A program made the translations under genes and the position numbers. The notes beneath the pieces are model-generated. The model saw only the letters and a program-made list of their open reading frames with translations. It had not been told where the DNA came from and ran no database searches. Shown in pieces: positions 1 through 6,353 of a stretch of DNA of 7,280 nt (position 1 is the first letter of the stretch; each line of letters starts with the position of its first letter). The DNA comes from an uncultured Oscillospiraceae bacterium (GTDB lineage: Bacteria; Bacillota; Clostridia; Oscillospirales; Oscillospiraceae), in the NCBI GenBank assembly GCA_934668605.1, contig CAKUNY010000096.1, positions 1 through 7,280 of the forward strand, in the 5' to 3' direction.

Positions 1-839
<839 letters not shown>

Positions 840-872
840 TTATTGGTTCCGGCGCTTCCTCCTGAATCGCAC

Positions 873-901
873 TTGCGAAACGGCGCGTCCTGCGATATGA
901 T
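873..901 (+). promoter_or_regulatory. Promoter of the EamA transporter gene
   Basis: -35 TTGCGA (873-878, 4/6 to consensus) and -10 TATGAT (896-901, 5/6) are spaced by 17 bp. Transcription would start near 908, about 36 nt before the GTG start. It shares its -10 with the ftsH promoter on the other strand, so the two are expected to compete for or share RNA polymerase. Confidence 0.55.
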
Positions 902-924
902 AGGAAAAACCGGTAAATTGACAA
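897..924 (-). promoter_or_regulatory. ftsH promoter
   Basis: On the minus strand, -35 TTGTCA (919-924) and -10 TATCAT (897-902) are separated by 16 bp, giving a start at about 890 and a leader of roughly 60 nt. Matches to the sigma-A consensus are 5/6 and 5/6. The -10 overlaps the -10 of the divergent plus-strand promoter almost completely. No heat-shock operator (CIRCE or CtsR-like repeat) was seen. Predicted from sequence only. Confidence 0.6.
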
Positions 925-943
925 AATTACGAGGTGATTTTTT

Positions 944-1816
944 GTGAAAACAATCGAAGCGCAATCGAAACTCAAGCTGATTGCGTCGCTGTGCATTTTC
1001 GGAACGATCAGCCTTTTCGTGCGCAATATCGCGCTCGGCTCTGGAATGATCGCGCTGTCGAGAGGTGTTCTCGGCTCGATATTTCTGCTTTTATATCTTG
1101 CGCTGCGCCGTCAGAAATTAGACCTTCCGGCGGTTCGGAACAATCTCTGGATCCTGCTTCTTTCCGGCGGTGTGATGGGGCTCAACTGGGCGCTGCTTTT
1201 TGAGGCGTACCGGTACACGACGGTCGCGACGGCGACGCTCTGCTATTATATGCAGCCAGTATTTCTGACGCTGGCGGCGACGGTTGTGCTGGGAGAAAAG
1301 CTGAGCCTGAAAAAAGGGCTCTGCGTGCTCGTCGCGCTTTGCGGTATGGTGCTGATCTCGGGCGCCCTCGGCGGGGGACTTCCCGCGTCCGGAGAGCTCA
1401 AGGGGATTGCGCTGGGGCTCGGCGCGGCCTGCTTTTACGCGTGCGTCATTCTCTGCAACAAGAAGCTGCGGGGCATTGGCGCGTTCGATAAGACCATCGT
1501 CCAGCTGCTGGCGGCGGCCGCCGTCATGGTTCCCTACTGCGCGCTCACGGGCGAAAAAATCACGGCGGAAACGTTCCGGCCGGTGTCGCTTCTGTGCCTT
1601 CTGGTGCTCGGCATGTTCCACACCGGCTTTGCCTACGCGCTTTACTTTGGCAGCATGAAGGCCCTTCGCGCGCAGACCATCGCCATTTTCAGCTACATTG
1701 ATCCCGTCATCGCGATTCTCATTTCCGTGACCATCCTCCACGAGCCGTTTACCATCCTCAGCGCCCTCGGCTCCGTCCTGATTCTGGGCGCCGCCTTCGT
1801 CAGCGAGAAGGGCTGA
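944..1816 (+). CDS. DMT superfamily (EamA domain) transporter
   Basis: A 290-residue integral membrane protein of the drug/metabolite transporter superfamily. Two EamA repeats are visible, about 12-139 and 154-286, and hydrophobic segments are consistent with the family's ten transmembrane helices. Each repeat ends with the family signature: YYMQPVFLTLAATVVLGE (101-118) and SYIDPVIAILISVTILHE (250-267), where the Pro and the Glu before the last helix are characteristic. Family members export amino acids, metabolites or drugs; the substrate cannot be told from sequence. The GTG start at 944 is supported by GAGGTG (931-936) 7 nt upstream; the next in-frame ATG would remove the first helix. It is the only plus-strand gene here, transcribed divergently from ftsH and convergently with the RNA methyltransferase, so it is monocistronic. 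Its 3' untranslated region carries a palindromic repeat and then a terminator. Confidence 0.93.
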   Translation: MKTIEAQSKLKLIASLCIFGTISLFVRNIALGSGMIALSRGVLGSIFLLLYLALRRQKLDLPAVRNNLWILLLSGGVMGLNWALLFEAYRYTTVATATLCYYMQPVFLTLAATVVLGEKLSLKKGLCVLVALCGMVLISGALGGGLPASGELKGIALGLGAACFYACVILCNKKLRGIGAFDKTIVQLLAAAAVMVPYCALTGEKITAETFRPVSLLCLLVLGMFHTGFAYALYFGSMKALRAQTIAIFSYIDPVIAILISVTILHEPFTILSALGSVLILGAAFVSEKG

Positions 1817-1824
1817 AGCCTACG

Positions 1825-1984
1825 GGATTTCGGGAATCTTCCGGGAGGTTCGTAGGGGGCGATGCCCACATCGCCCCAAGGGAAGTTGCGAATTCGCCGG
1901 AGATTTCCGAAAAAAACGGGTGCGTTCCGCCGGGTCGATGTGGGCATCGACCCCTACGCATAAGTGGGAAAATTTCAGGAATCC
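1825..1984. repeat. Inverted pair of palindromic repeats (small MITE/REP-like element)
   Basis: Two copies of one unit face each other. The cores 1851-1877 and 1932-1958 are reverse complements at 25 of 27 positions. Each core contains a 9-bp perfect hairpin with a 4-nt loop: GGGGCGATG/CATCGCCCC (1856-1877) and GGGTCGATG/CATCGACCC (1932-1953). The two differences between the copies fall on paired positions (a G-C pair at 1859/1874 against a T-A pair at 1950/1935 in matching orientation), so both stems are intact. Outer flanks 1825-1842 and 1967-1984 also match inversely (14 of 18) at identical spacing, giving arms of about 53 nt around a roughly 54-nt centre. The centre holds a GCGAATTCGC palindrome (1888-1897) and no ORF. 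Neither hairpin is followed by a T-run, so these are not ordinary terminators. Related short repeats are common in gut Clostridia from memory, which I could not verify here. Confidence 0.75.
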
Positions 1985-2005
1985 ATCCATCCCGACACGG
2001 TTTGG

Positions 2006-2041
2006 AAATCCTGCCTCCGCTTGGGGGCGGGATTTTATTTT
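2006..2041 (+). terminator. Intrinsic terminator of the EamA transporter gene
   Basis: A 12-pair stem, 2007-2018 with 2023-2034, encloses a GCTT loop and includes two T-G wobbles (2012/2029 and 2016/2025). TTTTATTTT follows (2033-2041). The wobbles become A-C mismatches on the other strand and the minus-strand T-run is short, so it is oriented for plus-strand transcription. Its T-run overlaps the stop codon of the convergent methyltransferase gene at 2035-2037. It lies about 190 nt past the transporter stop, so the message would include the palindromic repeat. Confidence 0.75.
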
Positions 2042-2850
2042 GCGCGCATTTCCCAGAATGCAACGGCGCTGGCGGCGGCTACGTTCAAAGAGTCCACGCC
2101 GTGCGCCATCGGGATGCGGACGGTATAGTCGCAGGCGGCGATGGTGCCGTTTGCAAGACCGTCTCCCTCTGCGCCAAGGACGATGGCAAGCCTCTCGAGG
2201 CTTCTTAACCGCTCGTCTCCGAGCGCGAGCGAATCATCTCGCAGCGCCATCGCGCAGGTCGCAAAGCCTGCATCGCGAAGAAGCGCCATGCCGCCGTCCG
2301 GCCAGGTATCGAACGTTGCCCACGGCAGCTGAAAGACTGTTCCCATGCTCACGCGCACCGCGCGCCGGGTCAGAGGATCGCAGCACGTGGGGCTGAGCAG
2401 CACCGCGTCCATGCCCAAGGCCGCCGCCGAGCGGAAGATCGCGCCGATGTTCGTCGCGTCCACCACGCCCTCCAAAACCGCCACACGCCTTGCGCCCGCA
2501 ATGACGCCGGACGGGCTTTCTGGCGCAGGCCTTCGCATCGCGCAAAGAACGCCGCGCGTGAGGGTATAGCCGGTGAGATTTGCCAGCAGCTCCCGGCCGG
2601 CCGTGTAGACCGGAACGTCCGGGAATCGGGCAAGAAGGGGAGCGGCGTCGCCCGTGATGTGGCGCTCCTCCATCAGGAAGGAAACGGGCGTGAGCCCCGC
2701 GGTAAGCGCCGCTGCGATGACCTTCGGGCTCTCGGCGATGAAAAGCCCCTTCTCGGGCTCCAATCGGTTTCGCAGCTGCGCCTGCGTGAGCCGGGCAAAA
2801 ACGTCCAGCTCGGGCGCGTCGAGCGAGGAAAGTGGAATGATATTTGCCAT
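2035..2850 (-). CDS. TrmH/SpoU family RNA 2'-O-ribose methyltransferase
   Basis: A 271-residue SPOUT-class methyltransferase that transfers a methyl group from S-adenosylmethionine to a ribose 2'-OH of rRNA or tRNA; the exact nucleotide is not readable from sequence. An N-terminal substrate-binding domain (about 1-100, with EKGLFIAESPKV at 33-44) is followed by the knotted catalytic domain with all three SpoU motifs: NIGAIFRSAAALG (134-146; catalytic-type Arg140), IVLGAEGDGL (223-232) and IPMAHGVDSLNVAAASA (246-262). CDPLTRRAVRVSMG (157-170) is also typical. The ATG at 2850 is preferred because GGAGG (2856-2860) sits 5 nt upstream; an in-frame TTG at 2862 overlaps that site and is unlikely. 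It has its own predicted promoter and ends inside the T-run of the convergent terminator. RlmB-like or TsnR-like function are both possible. Confidence 0.93.
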   Translation of the reverse strand: MANIIPLSSLDAPELDVFARLTQAQLRNRLEPEKGLFIAESPKVIAAALTAGLTPVSFLMEERHITGDAAPLLARFPDVPVYTAGRELLANLTGYTLTRGVLCAMRRPAPESPSGVIAGARRVAVLEGVVDATNIGAIFRSAAALGMDAVLLSPTCCDPLTRRAVRVSMGTVFQLPWATFDTWPDGGMALLRDAGFATCAMALRDDSLALGDERLRSLERLAIVLGAEGDGLANGTIAACDYTVRIPMAHGVDSLNVAAASAVAFWEMRAK

Positions 2851-2879
2851 GCGAACCTCCAAATCAAGAGATTAGCTGT

Positions 2880-2908
2880 ATCATACAGGGGAAAACCCTA
2901 AAAATCAA
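2880..2908 (-). promoter_or_regulatory. Promoter of the RNA methyltransferase gene
   Basis: -35 TTGATT (2903-2908) and -10 TATGAT (2880-2885) are 17 bp apart on the minus strand; the start would be near 2873. The -35 contains the TGA stop codon of the MATE gene (2905-2907). The -10 sits inside a perfect odd palindrome, CTGTAT-C-ATACAG (2876-2888), which could be an operator. No terminator is seen between the MATE gene and this promoter, so some read-through from upstream is likely. Confidence 0.5.
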
Positions 2909-4287
2909 GCGTCCTGTTTTTTGGCCTCCAGCTCCAGAGCCGTCATGGACTTGCGGAACTGCCGCGAGAACAAAATTGCGGTAAATGTCACGGCGATCAC
3001 ATCTGCGACGGGCTCCGCCGCGTAGACGCCCATAACGGGGTTTGAAAGCACGTGCGGCATGATATAGATGAGCGGAATGAGCAGCACGAACTTGCGCACG
3101 ACCGCCACAATGATCGAGCACGGCGCGTTTCCGAGCGAGACGAACGTCATCTGGCAGGCGATCTGAATGCCGAAGAGCACGAGAACGCCGCAGTAAATCC
3201 GAAGCGCCTTGGCCGCGAAGACGATGAGCTCTTCATTCGGCGTAAAGATCGAGGCGAACACGCCCGGGAAAGCCTGAATTGCGCCCCATAAAATGGTCGA
3301 GTACACAAGAGACGAGGTCAAAAGCAGCCGGAACGCCTTTCTGACGCGCGCTGCGTTCTTTGCGCCGTAGTTGTAGCTCAGGATCGGCTGCGCGCCTTGC
3401 GCCAGACCTTGCAGCGGAAGCATCGCGAACTGCATGACGCTCGTCAGAATCGTCATTGCGCCGACCGCGATATCGCTGCCGTATTTTAAAAGCGAGGTGT
3501 TAAAGCACACTGAAATGACGCTCTCGCTGGCCTGCATGATAAAAGACGCTGCGCCCAGCGCGATGCAGGGAAGAAAGAACTTCGGGCGCAGGCGGATGTT
3601 TTCGTTTTTCAGCCGCAGCAGCGTCTTCTTCCCGCGCAGAAACGCGCACACCCAGACGCACGACACGCCCTGCGAGAGGATCGTCGCCAGAGCTGCGCCG
3701 CGAACGCCCATGTGGAATGCGAAGATGAACAGCGGGTCGAGCGCGATATTGCAGACGGCGCCGATCAGAACCGTCAGCATCCCGGTCTTTGCGAAGCCCT
3801 GCGCGGTGATGAACGCGTTCATGCCGAGGGTCAGCTGGACGAAGATCGTGCCGATGGCGTAGATGTTCATGTAGCTGACGGCGTATTCGATCGTGTTTTC
3901 GCTCGCGCCGAAAGCAAGAAGCAGGGGGCGGTTGAACGCGAGCAGCACGGCGGTCAGCACAAGAGACACGATGACTTGCAGCGTAAAGCAGCTGCCGAGC
4001 GTCTTTTCTGCCGACTCGTGGTCGTTCTTGCCCATGAAGATCGAAGCGCGCGGCGCGCCGCCGGTACTGACCAAGGCCGCAAACGCCGAGACGATCATGA
4101 TGATCGGCAGGCACACGCCGACGCCTGTCAGCGCCAAAGAGCCGTCTTCCGGCATGTGGCCAATATAGATGCGGTCGACGATGTTATAGAGCATGTTGAC
4201 CAGCTGCGCGATCACCGTCGGCACGGAGAGCCTTAAAAGAAGCTTTCCGACGGGCTCGGTTCCCAAGAATGTCTTATCCTGATTCAT
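2905..4287 (-). CDS. MATE family multidrug efflux transporter
   Basis: A 460-residue polytopic membrane protein, full length for the family, expected to have twelve helices and to expel cationic drugs or metabolites in exchange for Na+ or H+. Landmarks in the first half are YNIVDRIYIGH (34-44), GGAPRASIFMGKND (76-89) and NIALDPLFIF (180-189) followed by GVRGAALAT (195-203). In the second half GLAQGAQPILSYNYGAKN (294-311) is the matching MATE signature. The ATG at 4287 is preceded by AAGGG (4296-4300) 8 nt upstream, directly after the stop codon of the MarR gene. With a 13-nt gap the two genes form an operon, and the arrangement resembles mepR-mepA of Staphylococcus aureus. Expression is therefore probably repressed by the MarR protein and released by a ligand. 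The natural substrate is unknown. Confidence 0.94.
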   Translation of the reverse strand: MNQDKTFLGTEPVGKLLLRLSVPTVIAQLVNMLYNIVDRIYIGHMPEDGSLALTGVGVCLPIIMIVSAFAALVSTGGAPRASIFMGKNDHESAEKTLGSCFTLQVIVSLVLTAVLLAFNRPLLLAFGASENTIEYAVSYMNIYAIGTIFVQLTLGMNAFITAQGFAKTGMLTVLIGAVCNIALDPLFIFAFHMGVRGAALATILSQGVSCVWVCAFLRGKKTLLRLKNENIRLRPKFFLPCIALGAASFIMQASESVISVCFNTSLLKYGSDIAVGAMTILTSVMQFAMLPLQGLAQGAQPILSYNYGAKNAARVRKAFRLLLTSSLVYSTILWGAIQAFPGVFASIFTPNEELIVFAAKALRIYCGVLVLFGIQIACQMTFVSLGNAPCSIIVAVVRKFVLLIPLIYIMPHVLSNPVMGVYAAEPVADVIAVTFTAILFSRQFRKSMTALELEAKKQDA

Positions 4288-4300
4288 TGTGCGATCCCTT

Positions 4301-4756
4301 TCATTTCTGCGTCATTTCTGCGGCGCGCTCTAAATTCTGCGAGATGGTTTCCATGCAGCGGGCGAAGCAGGCGAGGTCTTCCTCGCAAAGCCCCTGCGCA
4401 AGCGTCTGCGCGAAGGCCTCCTGCATAGCGCGGCCTCTTGTGAGGATAGGCTCTGCCTTCTCGGTCGGCACAAGGCGGAGCTTTCGCCGGTCACCGGGAA
4501 CGCTCTTTCGCTCCAAAAGCCCCAGCGTCACCAGCGTGTCGACATGCAGGGAGACAATGCCGGGCTTTAAATGGCGCATGGCGCAGATGTCCTTTGCGGT
4601 GCTGTTTTCCGGATTGTTCGCCAGAAACAGCAGAATCTCCGCCGCCGTCTGCGGGATGGCAAACTCCCGGCTCAGCGGCTGCATCGCGGCGCTGTACGCG
4701 TCCATGAGGCGCTTGGCCTGCAAATGAAGCCTGGCCGCGGGCGGAAAATTATCCAT
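4301..4756 (-). CDS. MarR family transcriptional regulator
   Basis: A 151-residue winged helix-turn-helix repressor of the MarR family, expected to bind DNA as a dimer and release it on binding a small phenolic or drug-like ligand. The recognition helix lies at about 63-80 (LKPGIVSLHVDTLVTLGL), followed by the beta wing with the family's D-x-R element at PGDRRKLRLVPTEKA (87-101). The long helices at both ends form the dimer interface. The ATG at 4756 is chosen because GGAGGG (4764-4769) stands 7 nt upstream; longer in-frame starts (for example an ATG at 4786 or a TTG at 4801) fall inside the operator or before the predicted transcription start. It is the first gene of an operon with the MATE pump. 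An inverted repeat at the transcription start suggests that it represses itself and the pump. Confidence 0.93.
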   Translation of the reverse strand: MDNFPPAARLHLQAKRLMDAYSAAMQPLSREFAIPQTAAEILLFLANNPENSTAKDICAMRHLKPGIVSLHVDTLVTLGLLERKSVPGDRRKLRLVPTEKAEPILTRGRAMQEAFAQTLAQGLCEEDLACFARCMETISQNLERAAEMTQK

Positions 4757-4776
4757 GCCGGTTCCCTCCAAAACTA

Positions 4777-4799
4777 GAATGTTCATTTTTGAACAATTC
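4777..4799 (-). promoter_or_regulatory. Candidate MarR operator
   Basis: GTTCA-TTTT-TGAAC (4781-4794) is a perfect inverted repeat. It extends to GAATGTTCA and TGAACAATTC (4777-4799) if one extra base is allowed in one arm. It covers the predicted start site (about 4794) and the first bases of the transcript, where a bound repressor would block initiation. Length and AT-rich centre fit MarR-type sites. Assignment to this MarR protein is inferred from position. Confidence 0.65.
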
Positions 4800-4800
4800 A

Positions 4801-4828
4801 ATTATAATCAAAAAATGCCGGATGTCAA
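4801..4828 (-). promoter_or_regulatory. Promoter of the marR-MATE operon
   Basis: -35 TTGACA (4823-4828) and -10 TATAAT (4801-4806) are both perfect sigma-A consensus, separated by 16 bp. A promoter this strong in front of a repressor gene fits tight repression and high induced expression. It starts 12 nt downstream of the T-run of the thiN terminator, which insulates it. Confidence 0.8.
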
Positions 4829-4839
4829 GTGGCGTGCGC

Positions 4840-4872
4840 AAAAAAATCCGCCCGGTGTTCCGGACGGATTTT
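4840..4872 (-). terminator. Intrinsic terminator of thiN
   Basis: On the minus strand a 13-pair stem (4860-4872 with 4843-4855) encloses an AACA loop and includes one T-G wobble (4864/4851). A run of seven T follows (4840-4846), partly inside the stem. The wobble would be an A-C mismatch on the plus strand, so it works for minus-strand transcription. It begins 3 nt after the thiN stop codon. Confidence 0.85.
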
Positions 4873-4874
4873 GG

Positions 4875-5489
4875 TTATTTTTTCGCGTTGATGACGAGCA
4901 GAATACCGTCTGCGCAGGAGATTTTTGCCGCGTCTTCCCATTCGTTGCTGATGCCGATGGGGAACGTGTTCGTGACGCGCGCGCCTTGCAGGGGATATTT
5001 GACCCCGGAGATGCAGACGTTTTCCACCCGGTCAGAAAGAGCCAGCACGGAAAGAGAATACCCCGGGAGGGGCGGAAGGGTGATAGAATCGTTTTTGAGA
5101 AGGAAAATCCGCGCGTCATTTCCCAAGAGCGACGCTTTGACGCCTCGTTCGCAGGCAAAGCCCAGAGCCTGCAAGTTTCCCATCAAGTGATCGAGCCGGC
5201 CTCCAAGCGCGCAGTAGAGCCGGATCTCCGAAAACCCCTCGGAAACTGCCCAGCGGACTGCCGCCATCGTGTCCGTGTCGTCCTTTTCAACCGGCAGATC
5301 GAGCACCGGAACGGTTTTGTCGAGCTCTCCCCGGTAGGAATCAAAATCGCCGACGAGAAGATCGGGGCGGATAGCGGCTTTTTTTGCGTAGGCGTAGCCC
5401 CGGTCGCAGGCGATGATAAAATCCGCGTCCCGGATACCGGCCAGATCGTCGGCCTCCCCGCCGGAGATGATCGCGCAAAGCTTTCTCAT
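4875..5489 (-). CDS. thiN: Thiamine pyrophosphokinase (thiamine diphosphokinase)
   Basis: A 204-residue cytoplasmic enzyme that converts thiamine and ATP into thiamine diphosphate and AMP. The family motifs occur in order: CDRG (28-31), PDLLVGDFDS (42-51), EKDDTDT (68-74, the acidic metal/ATP site), ALGGRLDH (94-101) and GN (104-105) in the catalytic domain. A C-terminal beta-rich thiamine-binding domain carries SNEW (181-184), where the family usually has SNE. Length is normal. The ATG at 5489 is preferred, with GGGAGG (5494-5499) only 4 nt upstream; the in-frame TTG at 5501 overlaps that site. I see no TPP riboswitch in the short leader. This suggests the gene serves salvage of thiamine and is not tuned by the usual switch. 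Own promoter and terminator, hence monocistronic. Confidence 0.95.
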   Translation of the reverse strand: MRKLCAIISGGEADDLAGIRDADFIIACDRGYAYAKKAAIRPDLLVGDFDSYRGELDKTVPVLDLPVEKDDTDTMAAVRWAVSEGFSEIRLYCALGGRLDHLMGNLQALGFACERGVKASLLGNDARIFLLKNDSITLPPLPGYSLSVLALSDRVENVCISGVKYPLQGARVTNTFPIGISNEWEDAAKISCADGILLVINAKK

Positions 5490-5500
5490 GGCGCCTCCCA

Positions 5501-5531
5501 AAGAAACAGGGACTGCCCGACGGACAGCCCC
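5501..5531 (-). terminator. Hairpin between the ferredoxin gene and thiN, probable terminator
   Basis: A GC-rich 10-pair stem on the minus strand (5522-5531 with 5509-5518) has a GTC loop and two T-G wobbles, and TGTTTCTTT follows. It stands about 36 nt after the stop codon of the ferredoxin-domain gene, a normal terminator distance. It also lies inside the predicted thiN leader, starting a few bases after the predicted thiN start and ending just before the thiN ribosome binding site. The T-run is interrupted, so efficiency is uncertain. Confidence 0.5.
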
Positions 5532-5542
5532 GGAGTTCCTTT

Positions 5543-5570
5543 ATTCTAACATATTTGCCGTGAAAATCAA
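5543..5570 (-). promoter_or_regulatory. thiN promoter
   Basis: -35 TTGATT (5565-5570), 16-bp spacer, extended -10 TGT-TAGAAT (5543-5551) on the minus strand; start near 5536. The -35 contains the stop codon of the ferredoxin-domain gene (5567-5569). Confidence 0.5.
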
Positions 5571-6259
5571 GCTTCGTCCGCGAGAATATCGCCCTCGATG
5601 GAGATCGTCACCACGCGAAGAGAAAGCTTTTTGCCGCTTTCGGCAATGGCTTTTTTGGCCGCGAATTCGAGGCCGCCGCAGCACGGAACCTCCATGCGAA
5701 GAAGCGTCACGGTTTTCACGTCGTTCTGCGCGAAAATCGCGGAAAGCTTCTGGCTGTAATCGATCGCGTCGAGCTTCGGGCAGCCGATGAGGGTGATTTT
5801 GCCGCGCATGAAGTCCTCGTGGATAGAGGCGTAGGCGTAGGCCGTGCAGTCGGCGGCAATTAACAGCTCGCAGCCGTCAAAATACGGGGCGTTCACGGGC
5901 GCAAGCTTGATCTGGCACGGCCACTGGGAAAGCTGTGATGGGCGCTTCTGCGCGGTTACCGGCGCTGTATCGTGGTGCATCTGCCGCATTTTTGCGCCGG
6001 GGCAGCCGGTGTGGGCGGCCTTGTGCGCCTTCGCGGCCAGAACGGCGGCTTCGTTATACGCGGCTGCCTCGCGCTCGACAAAATGGATCGCGTCCATCGG
6101 ACATGCGGGCAGGCAGTCGCCGAGACCGTCGCAGTAGTCGTCGCGCATGAGTCTGGCCTTGCCGCCTACCATGCCGATTGCCCCCTCGTGGCAGGCCTTC
6201 GCGCATGCGCCGCAGCCGTTGCACTTTTCCTCGTCGATCTGAATGATTCTGCGTTTCAT
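5567..6259 (-). CDS. Ferredoxin-domain protein with Cys-rich C-terminal domain
   Basis: A 230-residue cytoplasmic iron-sulfur protein. The N-terminal ferredoxin fold (1-62) has C13-x2-C16-x2-C19-x3-C23, followed by C43-x5-C49-x3-C53. In a standard two-cluster ferredoxin a Cys is expected at position 46, where this protein has Leu, so the second cluster may be [3Fe-4S], differently ligated or missing. After a His/Ala-rich linker, the C-terminal domain (about 113-230) carries further Cys: C130 and C138 (in IAADCTAYAY), C160 (in LIGCPKLDA) and the pair C193-C194 (in MEVPCCGGLE). I recall similar proteins in Clostridia, sometimes beside hybrid-cluster protein or Crp/Fnr genes; their reaction is not known to me. 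It probably takes part in electron transfer. The ATG at 6259 follows GGAG (6268-6271) by 8 nt. The gene is monocistronic with its own promoter. Confidence 0.85.
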   Translation of the reverse strand: MKRRIIQIDEEKCNGCGACAKACHEGAIGMVGGKARLMRDDYCDGLGDCLPACPMDAIHFVEREAAAYNEAAVLAAKAHKAAHTGCPGAKMRQMHHDTAPVTAQKRPSQLSQWPCQIKLAPVNAPYFDGCELLIAADCTAYAYASIHEDFMRGKITLIGCPKLDAIDYSQKLSAIFAQNDVKTVTLLRMEVPCCGGLEFAAKKAIAESGKKLSLRVVTISIEGDILADEA

Positions 6260-6291
6260 GAAAACCACTCCGTTTCCTTTGTTCTGGTGGT

Positions 6292-6300
6292 AGTATAGCA
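6292..6300 (-). promoter_or_regulatory. Extended -10 promoter of the ferredoxin-domain gene
   Basis: TGC-TATACT (6292-6300) on the minus strand is an extended -10 element, with start near 6285 and a leader of about 26 nt. At the usual distance no good -35 is found (CGGATT at a 17-bp spacer). This suggests dependence on an activator, and a palindrome is present upstream. Confidence 0.55.
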
Positions 6301-6319
6301 GAGCCGGAGGCGCAAATCC

Positions 6320-6333
6320 GTTGGAGTTCCAAC
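6320..6333. promoter_or_regulatory. Palindromic candidate activator site
   Basis: GTTGGA-GT-TCCAAC is a perfect inverted repeat with 6-bp arms and a 2-bp centre at 6326.5. That is about 41.5 bp upstream of the predicted start at 6285. Crp/Fnr-type activators bind at -41.5 in class II promoters. The sequence itself is not a classical Fnr (TTGAT-N4-ATCAA) or Crp site, so the regulator is unknown. Confidence 0.45.
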
Positions 6334-6353
6334 AAAGAACATGAAAAATTTTG

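Noticed and set aside
918..946. TTGACA at 918-923 as plus-strand -35 for the EamA gene
   Set aside because: No -10 exists at the proper distance; it would fall on the start codon. The overlap with the minus-strand TTGTCA explains the sequence better.
1118..1741. Long antisense ORF opposite the EamA gene
   Set aside because: Its composition is rich in Arg, His and Gln, with no domain, and it lies opposite a well-supported transporter. It is a GC-rich shadow frame; the same holds for the antisense or shifted frames at 3434-3862, 3500-4114 and 3712-4236 in the MATE gene.
4801..4808. TATAAT on the plus strand at 4803-4808 as a second, divergent promoter at marR
   Set aside because: ATTATAAT is palindromic, but no plus-strand -35 lies at 16-18 bp and no plus-strand gene follows.
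6277..6337. Inverted repeat CTTTGTT (6277-6283) and AACAAAG (6331-6337) around the ferredoxin promoter
   Set aside because: Short arms far apart in AT-rich stretches, and one arm lies before the predicted start so no RNA hairpin would form. Could be chance; the inner 14-bp palindrome is the stronger signal.
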